Source: DASXZH01 sp036502005 (GTDB lineage Bacteria; Armatimonadota; Fimbriimonadia; Fimbriimonadales; Fimbriimonadaceae). Taken from it: DNA of 64,000 nt. Under the pieces are notes generated by a model that worked only from the letters and a program-made list of their open reading frames with translations, had not been told where the DNA came from and did not search any database. Positions 51,404 to 59,129 of this stretch are shown in pieces; position 1 is the first letter of the stretch; each line of letters opens with the position of its first letter. The stretch lies in NCBI GenBank assembly GCA_036502005.1, contig DASXZH010000002.1, positions 124,001 to 188,000 of the forward strand, given 5' to 3'. Made by a program: the position numbers and the translations under genes.

Positions 51404-51694
51404 CCCCCTCCCCTGCGGGAAGTGTCGGAGGAGAGGGGGCGGGGGCATAGACATCAATTTAAGGTTTATTTCCGATCAAGTAGGCTCGCGCCTCACCCGG
51501 TTCGCGGACTCACCGACCTCTCCTTCCGGGAGAGGTTTGGGAACGCCGAAAAATCCTTAAGTTGATCGCTATGGGGGGCGGGGGGAGAGGTTCCGGAAGA
51601 CCTTCTATAGCTGCTCATCTGGGTAGCGACCCTTGCTCGAATTACCTCTCCCCTTTATCCCCCTCACCTCCGACACTTCCCGCAGGGGAGGGGG
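51404..51694. repeat. Perfect 28-bp inverted repeat enclosing MITE-like copy 2
   Basis: The arms at 51404-51431 and 51667-51694 are exact reverse complements (left arm starts CCCCCTCCCCTGCGGG and ends AGTGTCGGAGG). They bracket 235 bp that contains the MITE-like element and a short unrelated stretch. No coding frame is supported in 51399-51729. Confidence 0.8.
51446..51573 (-). mobile_element. MITE-like element, copy 2 (inverted)
   Basis: 128 bp bounded by CATAGACATCAATTTAAGG (51446-51464) and CCTTAAGTTGATCGCTATG (51555-51573). Its reverse complement matches 49403-49536 almost throughout, including the CTCTCC/GGAGAG hairpin and the 'ccggttcgcggactcacc' block. Confidence 0.7.
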
Positions 51695-51717
51695 AACTAA
51701 CCCAGATATGAACCTGG

Positions 51718-51723
51718 TACAGT
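51718..51723 (+). promoter_or_regulatory. -10 box (TACAGT) of purM
   Basis: TACAGT ends 6 nt before ATG 51730. No Shine-Dalgarno is present, so the transcript is probably leaderless. Confidence 0.45.
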
Positions 51724-51729
51724 CTGAAC

Positions 51730-52770
51730 ATGCTGCAAGACCCGCTGACGTATCAGGCGGCAGGCGTCAATATTGACGAAGCGCAACGCGCCCTGCGCTC
51801 CGTTTCCGCAGAAATCCAATCGACTTATACCGAAGGAGTCGTGTCCGGCGTCGGAGGTTTTGGCGGAGTTTTTAAGGGCACTTTCGAAGGCTATGAGCGG
51901 CCGCTGCTAGTAAGCAGCATCGATGGCGTGGGCACCAAAACCAAGGTTGCCGCCATGGTTGGCAGTTTTAAGGGCCTCGGCGAAGACATCGTCAACCACT
52001 GCGTGAACGACGTCCTATGCCAGGGTGCGAAGCCCCTGTTCTTCATGGACTATTTTGGGACATCCAACCTCTCGGCCACTGTCTTTGAAGAGGTTTTGCA
52101 GGGAGTTGCCGAAGCCTGCCGTTTGGCCGGATGCGCGCTCCTTGGCGGCGAAACGGCCGAAATGCCGGACGTCTACCACGATGAAGAAGTCGACATCGTA
52201 GGTTCAATCGTGGGCGTGGTGGATGCTGACCGCAAACTCCCCCGCGGCAAAATGCAGCCGAACGATCTCATCATCGGCCTCGCCAGTAACGGTTTGCACA
52301 CCAACGGCTATTCGCTTGCCCGCAAGGCCCTTTTTGAGATGGGCGGACTCAGCGTCCGCGATGAAATGCCCGGCTTGGGTACCACAATCGGCGAGGAGCT
52401 TCTGCGGCCTCATAAGTCTTATCTGCCTTTTGTGTATCCCCTGATTCAGGAGACCGACGCCATCCACGCCGTCGCCCACGTTACGGGCGGAGGGTTCTTT
52501 GACAACCTGCCCCGCGTAATGCCATCGGACGTTCAGGCGGTTATCGAGCGCCGAGCCTGGACTCCGCTTCCCATTTTTCAGCTTATTCAGCAGACGGGAA
52601 ATATTCCTGACAGCGAGATGTTTCGGGCCTTCAACATGGGGATTGGTATGGTACTTTTTGTGCAGCGCGAAGCGGCTGCCGCCATCGTTCAACGCCTGCA
52701 GCAGTACGGCGAAGCCGCCGCGGTTATTGGCACCGTCGTTCCGGGCCCGCACGATGTGCAGCTTATATAG
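51730..52770 (+). CDS. purM: Phosphoribosylformylglycinamidine cyclo-ligase (AIR synthase)
   Basis: 346 residues, the family's normal length. It closes the imidazole ring to give AIR, step 5 of purine synthesis, using ATP. Motifs: 'TYQAAGVNIDEAQRAL', 'LLVSSIDGVGTKTKVA', 'GLGEDIVNHCVNDVLCQGAK', 'GCALLGGETAEMPDVY', 'LIGLASNGLHTNGYSLARK' and 'HVTGGGFFDNLPRV'. Cytosolic dimer. It stands alone between repeat clusters; no other pur genes are in the window and no purine riboswitch is visible. Confidence 0.95.
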   Translation: MLQDPLTYQAAGVNIDEAQRALRSVSAEIQSTYTEGVVSGVGGFGGVFKGTFEGYERPLLVSSIDGVGTKTKVAAMVGSFKGLGEDIVNHCVNDVLCQGAKPLFFMDYFGTSNLSATVFEEVLQGVAEACRLAGCALLGGETAEMPDVYHDEEVDIVGSIVGVVDADRKLPRGKMQPNDLIIGLASNGLHTNGYSLARKALFEMGGLSVRDEMPGLGTTIGEELLRPHKSYLPFVYPLIQETDAIHAVAHVTGGGFFDNLPRVMPSDVQAVIERRAWTPLPIFQLIQQTGNIPDSEMFRAFNMGIGMVLFVQREAAAAIVQRLQQYGEAAAVIGTVVPGPHDVQLI

Positions 52771-52781
52771 GCGCTTCGCGC

Positions 52782-52869
52782 ATGTCTTGTGTTTTGTGTC
52801 TTAGCGTGCACCAGGCCCGAACTTCACGCCGGGGCTGGTTCAAGACACAAGACATAACACACAAGACAT
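52782..52869. repeat. Inverted heptad repeats (AAGACAC type) after purM
   Basis: Left arm atgtctt, gtgtttt, gtgtctt (52782-52802). Right arm aagacac, aagacat, aacacac, aagacat (52842-52869). Between them 'accaggccc' and 'ggggctggt' pair as well, so RNA from either strand could fold into a long hairpin just past the purM stop codon. Confidence 0.65.
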
Positions 52870-52940
52870 TGTTGCGGACTTATCAACTAGTGGTAAACTT
52901 TTTGCCGCGCATCAGCCGCGACCATTTTTTTAGGAGGCAA

Positions 52941-53000
52941 ATGAATATGACAAGAACTGTAACCCAATCCCCTGCATTTGTCTCCGGTCTCGTTCGCTAA
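52941..53000 (+). CDS. Tiny ORF with strong Shine-Dalgarno upstream of rsgA
   Basis: A 19-codon ORF (MNMTRTVTQSPAFVSGLVR) that follows TAGGAGG at 52931-52937, spaced 3 nt from the ATG, the best ribosome binding site in this part of the window. A 7-bp hairpin CCTCGGG-T-CCCGAGG (53003-53017) lies 3 nt after its stop codon. rsgA starts 68 nt further on in another frame, at a TTG with no Shine-Dalgarno. It could be a leader peptide controlling rsgA, or the start of a lost gene. Confidence 0.35.
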   Translation: MNMTRTVTQSPAFVSGLVR

Positions 53001-53068
53001 AGCCTCGGGTCCCGAGGTATCTGCACTCACCAAACCGGCGCATTCTCGCGCCCTCCAGCCATCTCGAA

Positions 53069-54253
53069 TTGGACCCACCAATTCCCCTGGATCAAAAGGC
53101 AGATTTTAAGAAGTTGAACGAACAGAAAAAGAAGGAATTGCAAGAAAGGCTTGCCTCCCTGGATAAGCGGGAGCAGCACAAGATTTACAAGCGGGCGGCA
53201 ATGCTGAGAAAGGCGACTTCGCACGCAAAGACAAGGACTCGGGCCGTGCCCGAGGACGACGACGAATCCCCGGTTTACTTGAAGAAGAGGGAGACTTTGG
53301 ACGATTGGGTCTTAAAGATCCTTCAGCAAGATGAACCCGCAACCGGCTGCGCCGATGGCGAGAAAGTCACCGGAGTGTGCGTCTGGATCGGCAAGAAGGC
53401 TTGCAGGGTTCGCATCCCCGGTGCGGAAATCGACTGCCAAATGGCAGGCGAGATCGAACGCGCCCAGCAGACGCTCATCGCCGTGGGCGACGACGTAGTG
53501 GTGGCAAGAACCGAGCAAAGCGATGTGGTGCGCCAGGTTCTTCCGCGCAAGACGAGCCTGAGTAGACCCGATCCGGATAACCCCAACTTGGAAAGGCTGG
53601 TCGTTGCCAATGTCGATGTGGTCGTTATCACGGTTTCAGTGAAAACTCCGCCCCTGCACCCGCGGCTAATCGATCGCTATCTGGTTGCCATCCAACGCGG
53701 CAACGCCACGCCTGTCATCTGTGTGAACAAGCTGGACTTGTTGGAAGACCCAGCGGAAAGGGCGTTAGAACTCAACAAGCTGGCCCCTTATGAAGGCCTC
53801 GGCGCGGAGATCACAACCTGCTCGACCACCACCTTCGAGGGTATGGCAAAGCTGCGCCAAGTGGTGGAAGGCAAAACCTGCGCATTCGTCGGCCATAGCG
53901 GCGTTGGCAAGTCCTCAATCATCAATGCGATCACGGATTTAAAGCTGGATACAGGTGGGGTTTCGGAAGGTTATGGCCGGGGTCGGCATACGACCACTGC
54001 CTCTAGTCTTTACTACCTGCCCGGCGGCACGCGGCTAATCGATACCCCAGGGATCCGCAGCTTCGGACTGTGGGATATGGGTCCGGCGCAACTGTGTTGG
54101 TATTTCCCGGAGTTCGTCGCCCATGTTGGAGGGTGCAAGTTTAGTGATTGCACCCACCGGCACGAACCCGAGTGTGGGGTGAAGGCGGCTGTCGCAAACG
54201 GGCTGGTTTCGGCGCTCAGATACGAAACGTATCTCAGGTTGCTAAAGGAATGA
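53069..54253 (+). CDS. rsgA: Ribosome small-subunit-dependent GTPase A
   Basis: 394 residues from TTG 53069. A circularly permuted GTPase that helps mature the 30S subunit. G-motifs appear in permuted order: G4 'VICVNKLDLLED', then G1 'FVGHSGVGKSSIINAI', 'GRGRHTTTASSLYYL' (G2) and G3 'LIDTPGIRSFGLWD'. The C-terminal zinc knuckle 'CKFSDCTHRHEPEC' supplies Cys-Cys-His-Cys. An OB fold precedes the GTPase. RsgA is usually ~300-350 residues; here a basic, charged N-terminal extension of ~80 residues ('LNEQKKKELQERLASLDKRE') is added. No ATG fits the domain start, and the TTG has no ribosome binding site. Confidence 0.9.
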   Translation: MDPPIPLDQKADFKKLNEQKKKELQERLASLDKREQHKIYKRAAMLRKATSHAKTRTRAVPEDDDESPVYLKKRETLDDWVLKILQQDEPATGCADGEKVTGVCVWIGKKACRVRIPGAEIDCQMAGEIERAQQTLIAVGDDVVVARTEQSDVVRQVLPRKTSLSRPDPDNPNLERLVVANVDVVVITVSVKTPPLHPRLIDRYLVAIQRGNATPVICVNKLDLLEDPAERALELNKLAPYEGLGAEITTCSTTTFEGMAKLRQVVEGKTCAFVGHSGVGKSSIINAITDLKLDTGGVSEGYGRGRHTTTASSLYYLPGGTRLIDTPGIRSFGLWDMGPAQLCWYFPEFVAHVGGCKFSDCTHRHEPECGVKAAVANGLVSALRYETYLRLLKE

Positions 54254-54296
54254 GTTGATTGGCGAGCAAAATAACGAAGTCTTCACCACAGAAACT

Positions 54297-54495
54297 TTTG
54301 TCATTGCGAGGAGCGGAAGTGCGCCGAAGGCGCGCTGGAGCGACGCGGCAACCTAACAGGACGCTCCACCGGCTCACAACAGGGTAAGGGTCTGACTATG
54401 CATTTGGGGGGCGGAATTTATTCCGCCTTTGACTCTGGCGATTCATCGCCTCACATCCCCCAACTTCCTTTAGGGGCCCGATAAATCGGGCGCGG
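54297..54495 (+). repeat. ~190-bp direct repeat, copy A
   Basis: Begins 'tttgtcattgcgaggagcgg', continues 'gacgcggcaacctaacaggac', 'ggcgattcatcgcctca', and ends with the palindrome CCCGATAAATCGGG. Copy B is at 57203-57381 in the same orientation. The remaining part of the gap (54496-54700) has 'ctttgcgtgctttgcgtctttgcg' style short repeats and no gene. Confidence 0.7.
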
Positions 54496-54701
54496 AGGGC
54501 AGAATCTAAAGCGGCGATAAATCGCGCGCACTCCAAACCGGACCCCAATCCCTTTGCGTGCTTTGCGTCTTTGCGTGACCAAAAAACTCACGCGCTTCTC
54601 AATGCCGTCAAGATCGCCCCCCTAGAACTTCTATGATCTCTGCGCCTCCGCGCGCACTTCAAAAACGGCAGACTCAACTTATAGCAAATCCTCCAACGTC
54701 T

Positions 54702-54707
54702 TATACT
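54702..54707 (+). promoter_or_regulatory. -10 box (TATACT) 5 nt before start
   Basis: TATACT ends 5 nt before ATG 54713, with no Shine-Dalgarno, implying a leaderless transcript. Confidence 0.45.
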
Positions 54708-54712
54708 AAAAC

Positions 54713-57097
54713 ATGCCTAAGCTCGCAATCACACTACTTATCGCGGCAACAGCAGGATTACTAAATGCTGCGGCAGCAGCCCAAGATAAATCCGTTAACC
54801 CCGCAGAGCGCGATGCCCTATACGCCTGGTTTGATTCCCTCGGAATGAATGAGGTCACGAAAGGTCAGTTTATTAGACTGGAAACCTGGAACGTCGACCA
54901 AGGCAAGAAGCAAAATGTAAGGGACGAAAACGGTTTCACCTTGACCCCTACAGCCAAGCAGTTTAACCTCCGAGATGTTTCTTTAAGAACTGAGGTTGTC
55001 GGATACGAGGGGCAGGAACAAGAGCATCACCCGGTTGACCTGGAAACCTTTGCAAAAACGATCCTCGATACCTACATCCCCCAGTTCTTGGGGCAAGACG
55101 CGACTCCCGACCAAATTATTGCTTCAGATTCCTACGAGCTATTTGTGCTTTCGCTTGCTCTGGAAGCAAGAGGCGATAAAAACCTGGCCGACAAGCTTTA
55201 CGCACGCTCCCACACACTTAAGCCCAAATATGGCGATGGTTATGGGATGTCGTATTCGGAATACATTAAGGGACAGATAGCGGAAATCGTCCAGCCAGAT
55301 CTTGAGGAGGAAGTTGGCGACCCAAAGGTGACATGGATTCAAGCTCTGGCCGACATCGATGCTTTTGACACGCATTTCCCTAAAACCGATTCCGCCGATG
55401 CGCTGGCTAAACTCCGAAAGTCGGTAGCAGTCGTCGTTGAGGAGCGCAAAACTCACCCGATTCTAACCCCGGAAGAGATCAAAAAGCTGCCAGTGGAGAA
55501 TCAGGTTAGGGAGCTCATATTTCAACTGCCCGATCAAAGCGACTATTACTACATTTCCGCGCCTTATATGGGGCTGCCAAACCAACAAAAGGAAGACAAG
55601 ACCCCGGCTGGTCTCTTGCTAAAAATCGGATACCCCGCTGTTCCCCAACTGATCGATGCCCTGACCGATACTAGGCCAACCAAATCGCAGTATGGGGAGA
55701 ACTCTGGCGGGTTGTCCGGCTGGAATATGGCAAGGGGCAGCCCTCCGCAGCAGGTAAATGGAGTGGTCCAAAGGATTCTTGAGAGGCTGTCCGGACGCAC
55801 ATTTCAATCGCAGTATTCCGGAATGGAGTTGACTCCTGCCCAGGTTGCGGCTATCCAAAATAACGCAAGGACTTGGTGGGCCGAGGTTAAGGGCAAAAGC
55901 GAGAAAGATGCGCTCATAGAGCAGATCCAAACCGACACGCCCCAAAACGTTAACTCGGAATGCCAAAGGTTGGCCGAGATCTATCCCCAGGATGCGGCCG
56001 GGCCCATCGAGGCGGCGATCAAGAACCCGAAGAATGCGCAATACAGAACCGGCCTGCTCTCGATCATTTCTTACGACAAGATTCCAGTTTCAAAGGAATT
56101 CAGGTGGGATCAGATGTTGCATGGAGACACCTTGTACGTCCGTCTCGCTGCACTGAGTCTGAATCTCAATTCAGAGAAAACCGAAACGCTTGATTGGCTG
56201 GTTAGTGAGTGCAAGCGAACAGCCGCCCCAGGTGGCGAGGGTATTCACACTCTTGATGTGATCGACGTCCTCTCTGCCTCGAACAGAACGGATGCGATCG
56301 AGTTATTTCAAGCTGCATCGGAGAAGATGAATCCGGACCAACTTTTCAGTGCTATGACCGGCGCAGCAGACATACAGGAATCCGCCAAGGCTCCGCCCGG
56401 ATACAACTCGTCGCTCGAAAAGTTCATAGTTCCCCAACTTCTGAATACGAAGCGGACCAATTCTTATGGCGGCCGGTGGGAGGATCTGGACCTCGATAAC
56501 GTCAGGATTTGCGATGCAGCTTTGTACTGCCTTTCCAAGCGTTTCCCAAAGAAATACAAGTATGCAAAAGCCGATTCCCTGCAGAAAAAAGATCTCTTAT
56601 GCTACGCGGCCGCAAATGTTTACAGAAAGGAAAATGGGTTGCAACCGGTGACTCAGCCCGTCATTCGCAAGGTGACAAGGGCGGAGTCCTGCGTCGTTAG
56701 CGAAGTAAAACTATCGGGCTCATATAAGTTGGTGCCCTTGGCTACCCAGGCGGCGCTTTCGTTGAAAGGCCACGCCCTGACCGCCGACGGACTTGATTCT
56801 GTTATTCGTGCCACCGAAAACCACTGGCCTAAGGAGTTGCACCAACTCGTGATAAGCGCGAGCCGGGGTGCCTATGGCGAGGGCGTGGTGCTGTCTATCC
56901 GTTTTTCAACCAGCGCACCCGTTCAGAACGATTGGGACTTTGAAGAAAAGGACTTACTCGGCGGCGATTCTGTCCAGAACTCGATGGGGGGTGGGAGCCA
57001 ACCGCCGGGGCCAGATAAAGCGAAGCTGGCAAGCCTGTTGGGCTCGAATCCATATCAAACCTTTGAGATTTTGTATTCGGTCTCTCATAAGGGGTAA
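54713..57097 (+). CDS. Secreted protein with HEAT-like region, unknown
   Basis: 794 residues. A signal peptide ('LAITLLIAATAGLLNAAAAA', residues 4-23) is followed by an all-helical body. At ~300 'GYPAVPQLIDALTDTRPT' reads as a HEAT-type helix pair, and later segments ('AGPIEAAIKNPKNAQYRTGL') are similar. The C-terminal ~120 residues switch to strands and end without an anchor. I do not recognise a family. The gene is flanked by direct repeats of ~190 bp (54297 and 57203) and stands alone, so it could have moved or been duplicated as a unit. It is predicted to be periplasmic or extracellular. Confidence 0.65.
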   Translation: MPKLAITLLIAATAGLLNAAAAAQDKSVNPAERDALYAWFDSLGMNEVTKGQFIRLETWNVDQGKKQNVRDENGFTLTPTAKQFNLRDVSLRTEVVGYEGQEQEHHPVDLETFAKTILDTYIPQFLGQDATPDQIIASDSYELFVLSLALEARGDKNLADKLYARSHTLKPKYGDGYGMSYSEYIKGQIAEIVQPDLEEEVGDPKVTWIQALADIDAFDTHFPKTDSADALAKLRKSVAVVVEERKTHPILTPEEIKKLPVENQVRELIFQLPDQSDYYYISAPYMGLPNQQKEDKTPAGLLLKIGYPAVPQLIDALTDTRPTKSQYGENSGGLSGWNMARGSPPQQVNGVVQRILERLSGRTFQSQYSGMELTPAQVAAIQNNARTWWAEVKGKSEKDALIEQIQTDTPQNVNSECQRLAEIYPQDAAGPIEAAIKNPKNAQYRTGLLSIISYDKIPVSKEFRWDQMLHGDTLYVRLAALSLNLNSEKTETLDWLVSECKRTAAPGGEGIHTLDVIDVLSASNRTDAIELFQAASEKMNPDQLFSAMTGAADIQESAKAPPGYNSSLEKFIVPQLLNTKRTNSYGGRWEDLDLDNVRICDAALYCLSKRFPKKYKYAKADSLQKKDLLCYAAANVYRKENGLQPVTQPVIRKVTRAESCVVSEVKLSGSYKLVPLATQAALSLKGHALTADGLDSVIRATENHWPKELHQLVISASRGAYGEGVVLSIRFSTSAPVQNDWDFEEKDLLGGDSVQNSMGGGSQPPGPDKAKLASLLGSNPYQTFEILYSVSHKG

Positions 57098-57202
57098 TGG
57101 CGACTTGGTTGCTATTGCGGCGAGCGAATCGCGCCGTCGGCGAGGGAATCGGCCTTCGTGATCGGCCCGAAACGATAGGAACACTAAGAATCCAATCTGT
57201 AA

Positions 57203-57381
57203 TTTGTCATTGCGAGGAGCGGGGCGCGCTGGCGCGACGCGGCAATCTAACAGGACGCTCCACCTTATCTCGAATAGCAGGTTTGACGATATGTTTGGAG
57301 TACGGGAATTTATTCGCTTTTCCCTGGCGATTCATCGCCTCATGCACGCGGCTTCCTCTAGGAGCCCGATAAATCGGGCGA
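57203..57381 (+). repeat. ~180-bp direct repeat, copy B
   Basis: Same block order as copy A: 'tttgtcattgcgaggagcg', 'gacgcggcaatctaacaggac', 'ggcgattcatcgcctca', CCCGATAAATCGGG. It has diverged by small indels. It lies between the secreted HEAT-like gene and the DUF4143 ATPase stop codon. Confidence 0.7.
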
Positions 57382-57387
57382 GGAAGA

Positions 57388-58611
57388 CTAGGCCATTTCG
57401 GCGGCACTGTGACTTTTTTTACCTTGCCCACCATTCATTCTCATTTCCGTTAGAAGGCTGTTCAGGGACATGACCTCTGTTTTTTCATCAAGCTTAAAGA
57501 TTTCAGGGCCAGGATAGAGGACGATACGCCTGGTGGCCCGGATATCTTCGCAGCCCAAATAGAACCCTTTACTTGGCGAAGGGTTGCTTACCGATCGCTT
57601 TATCTCGATAGCCCAGATTTCCTGGGTGCCGAATTCAATCACCAGATCGATTTCTGCCCCCGCCGAAGTGCGATAGAAGGTTGGGCGGGCCGTTGGCGGC
57701 AATATGTTCAAGATATTCTCCACGAGCAGGCCCTCCCAACTGGAACCCACAACCGGGTGGCCAAGTAACCCTTCCAAATCGCGGATTCCCAATAACGCAT
57801 GCACTAAACCGCTATCGCGAACATAAACTTTTGGAGAGCGGACCAATCGTTTTTTCGCGTTAGCAGCCCATGGCTGGAGCCGACGGACCAGAAGCAAATC
57901 AACCACGATGTCCAAGTATCGTGCGACCGTGTGCCCGCTAACACCCAAGCCGTTTGCGATCTGCGCCGCATTAAGCATCTGCCCCTGGTTATGCGCCAGC
58001 ATTTGCCAGTAGCGTCTCAGTGTTTCCGCAGGGATACGGGGACCTAGCGAGGGCACGTCGCGTTCTAAGTAGGTCTGGATAAAAGCTGTACGCCAGAGAA
58101 AGCTGGCGTCGTCGTTTGAGGAAAGGAAACTGTCTGGGAATCCGCCGCGACTCCAAAGGATGCTCATATCTGCGGCAGCTTTCGGAGCCACCTCCGTCGC
58201 CGAGAAGGGAGCAAGCTCCTGATACGCGATTCGCCCCGCAAGACTTTCAGCCGATTGCTGCAACAAATCCATTGAGGCCGAACCAAGCAACAAAAAATGG
58301 CGACTTCGGTTGCCTTTGCGTCTTCGCTGGTCGATAACGCCTCGAAGCGTATTGAAGATGCCGGGAAGCCGGTGGATCTCATCAAGGATAATAAGCCGAT
58401 TTTCGTGCTGCGAAAAATAGAGTTCGGGCTCAGCGAGCTTGGCACGGTCCGAAGGCAGATCTAGGTCTAGATAGAGAGCCCCAACCCCCAGCTTCTCCGA
58501 CAGGGCGATGGCCAGGGTCGTTTTGCCTACCTGACGGGGACCAAGGAGTGCGACGGCAGGAAACTGCTCAAGAAGAACAGATACAGTGTTTTCAATCTGT
58601 CGAGCAATCAT
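57388..58611 (-). CDS. AAA-family ATPase with DUF4143 domain
   Basis: 407 residues from ATG 58611. The N-terminal AAA_14 ATPase has its Walker A in 'LLGPRQVGKTTLAIALSE', its Walker B in 'NRLIILDEIHRLPGIF' and sensor 'LLLGSASMDLLQQSAESLAG'. A winged-helix stretch follows ('LNAAQIANGLGVSGHTVARY'), then the C-terminal DUF4143 with a nuclease-like core ('EIDLVIEFGTQEIWAIEIKR'). Such stand-alone ATPases are widespread and poorly understood; some are thought to be toxin- or defence-like. The frame is open back to 58710, but the inverted repeat at 58614-58650 lies directly before this ATG. No partner gene is present. Confidence 0.88.
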   Translation of the reverse strand: MIARQIENTVSVLLEQFPAVALLGPRQVGKTTLAIALSEKLGVGALYLDLDLPSDRAKLAEPELYFSQHENRLIILDEIHRLPGIFNTLRGVIDQRRRKGNRSRHFLLLGSASMDLLQQSAESLAGRIAYQELAPFSATEVAPKAAADMSILWSRGGFPDSFLSSNDDASFLWRTAFIQTYLERDVPSLGPRIPAETLRRYWQMLAHNQGQMLNAAQIANGLGVSGHTVARYLDIVVDLLLVRRLQPWAANAKKRLVRSPKVYVRDSGLVHALLGIRDLEGLLGHPVVGSSWEGLLVENILNILPPTARPTFYRTSAGAEIDLVIEFGTQEIWAIEIKRSVSNPSPSKGFYLGCEDIRATRRIVLYPGPEIFKLDEKTEVMSLNSLLTEMRMNGGQGKKSHSAAEMA

Positions 58612-58613
58612 TA

Positions 58614-58650
58614 CCTTGTAATTATGCCACGAGACTTCATAATTACAAGG
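58614..58650. promoter_or_regulatory. 12-bp perfect inverted repeat before the DUF4143 ATPase
   Basis: CCTTGTAATTAT (58614-58625), 13-bp spacer, ATAATTACAAGG (58639-58650). It starts 2 bp before the ATG of the ATPase. The spacing places arm centres about 2.5 helical turns apart. It is a candidate operator, possibly for autoregulation through the ATPase's own winged helix. Confidence 0.6.
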
Positions 58651-58837
58651 ATAAATGTAGCCATTCTGCACAGGAGTAGATTTTCTAAGGGGCGAAATGC
58701 CGTTCTGCAAAAGACTGCCCCCCCTTGAGACAATCTCCCCTCCTCTAAAACCGCCTCAAACAATAAAATCACAAAATTCAAGTTGCCGAAACACCCCGCA
58801 ATAATGCAGACTGTAAGGACCCCCGGAGGATTCGTGT

Positions 58838-59104
58838 ATGCCCGGTCCTACAGTTCTTAACGTAGGCTTTTACAACTATGTGATGACCGACAAGATAGTC
58901 GCGCTCGTGAGCAGCGAGTCCGCGCCAATGCGTCGTCTTGTCCAAAATCTTCGCAAGTCGGGCAACCTCATCGATGCCACCCAGGGCCGGAGAACGAAGT
59001 CAATCATCTTCACCGCCGGAGACTCGGTCATTCTAAGCGCGATTTCACAGGAAACTCTCGCCAAGCGCCTGAACACAGGCGAAATAGTGATCGATGAAGA
59101 ATAA
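58838..59104 (+). CDS. remA: Extracellular matrix regulator RemA (DUF370)
   Basis: 88 residues, the normal length. It matches RemA: 'LNVGFYNYVMTDKIVALVSS', 'APMRRLVQNLRKSGNLIDAT' and 'GRRTKSIIFTAGDSVILSAI'. In Bacillus subtilis RemA is a DNA-binding activator of matrix and osmoprotection genes that forms ring oligomers. CGGAGGA precedes the ATG. The 3' end lies 25 bp before the mreB start used here, so it appears to head the rod-shape operon. Confidence 0.9.
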   Translation: MPGPTVLNVGFYNYVMTDKIVALVSSESAPMRRLVQNLRKSGNLIDATQGRRTKSIIFTAGDSVILSAISQETLAKRLNTGEIVIDEE

Positions 59105-59129
59105 CGGCGATGCAGGGTTCTGGTCGACC

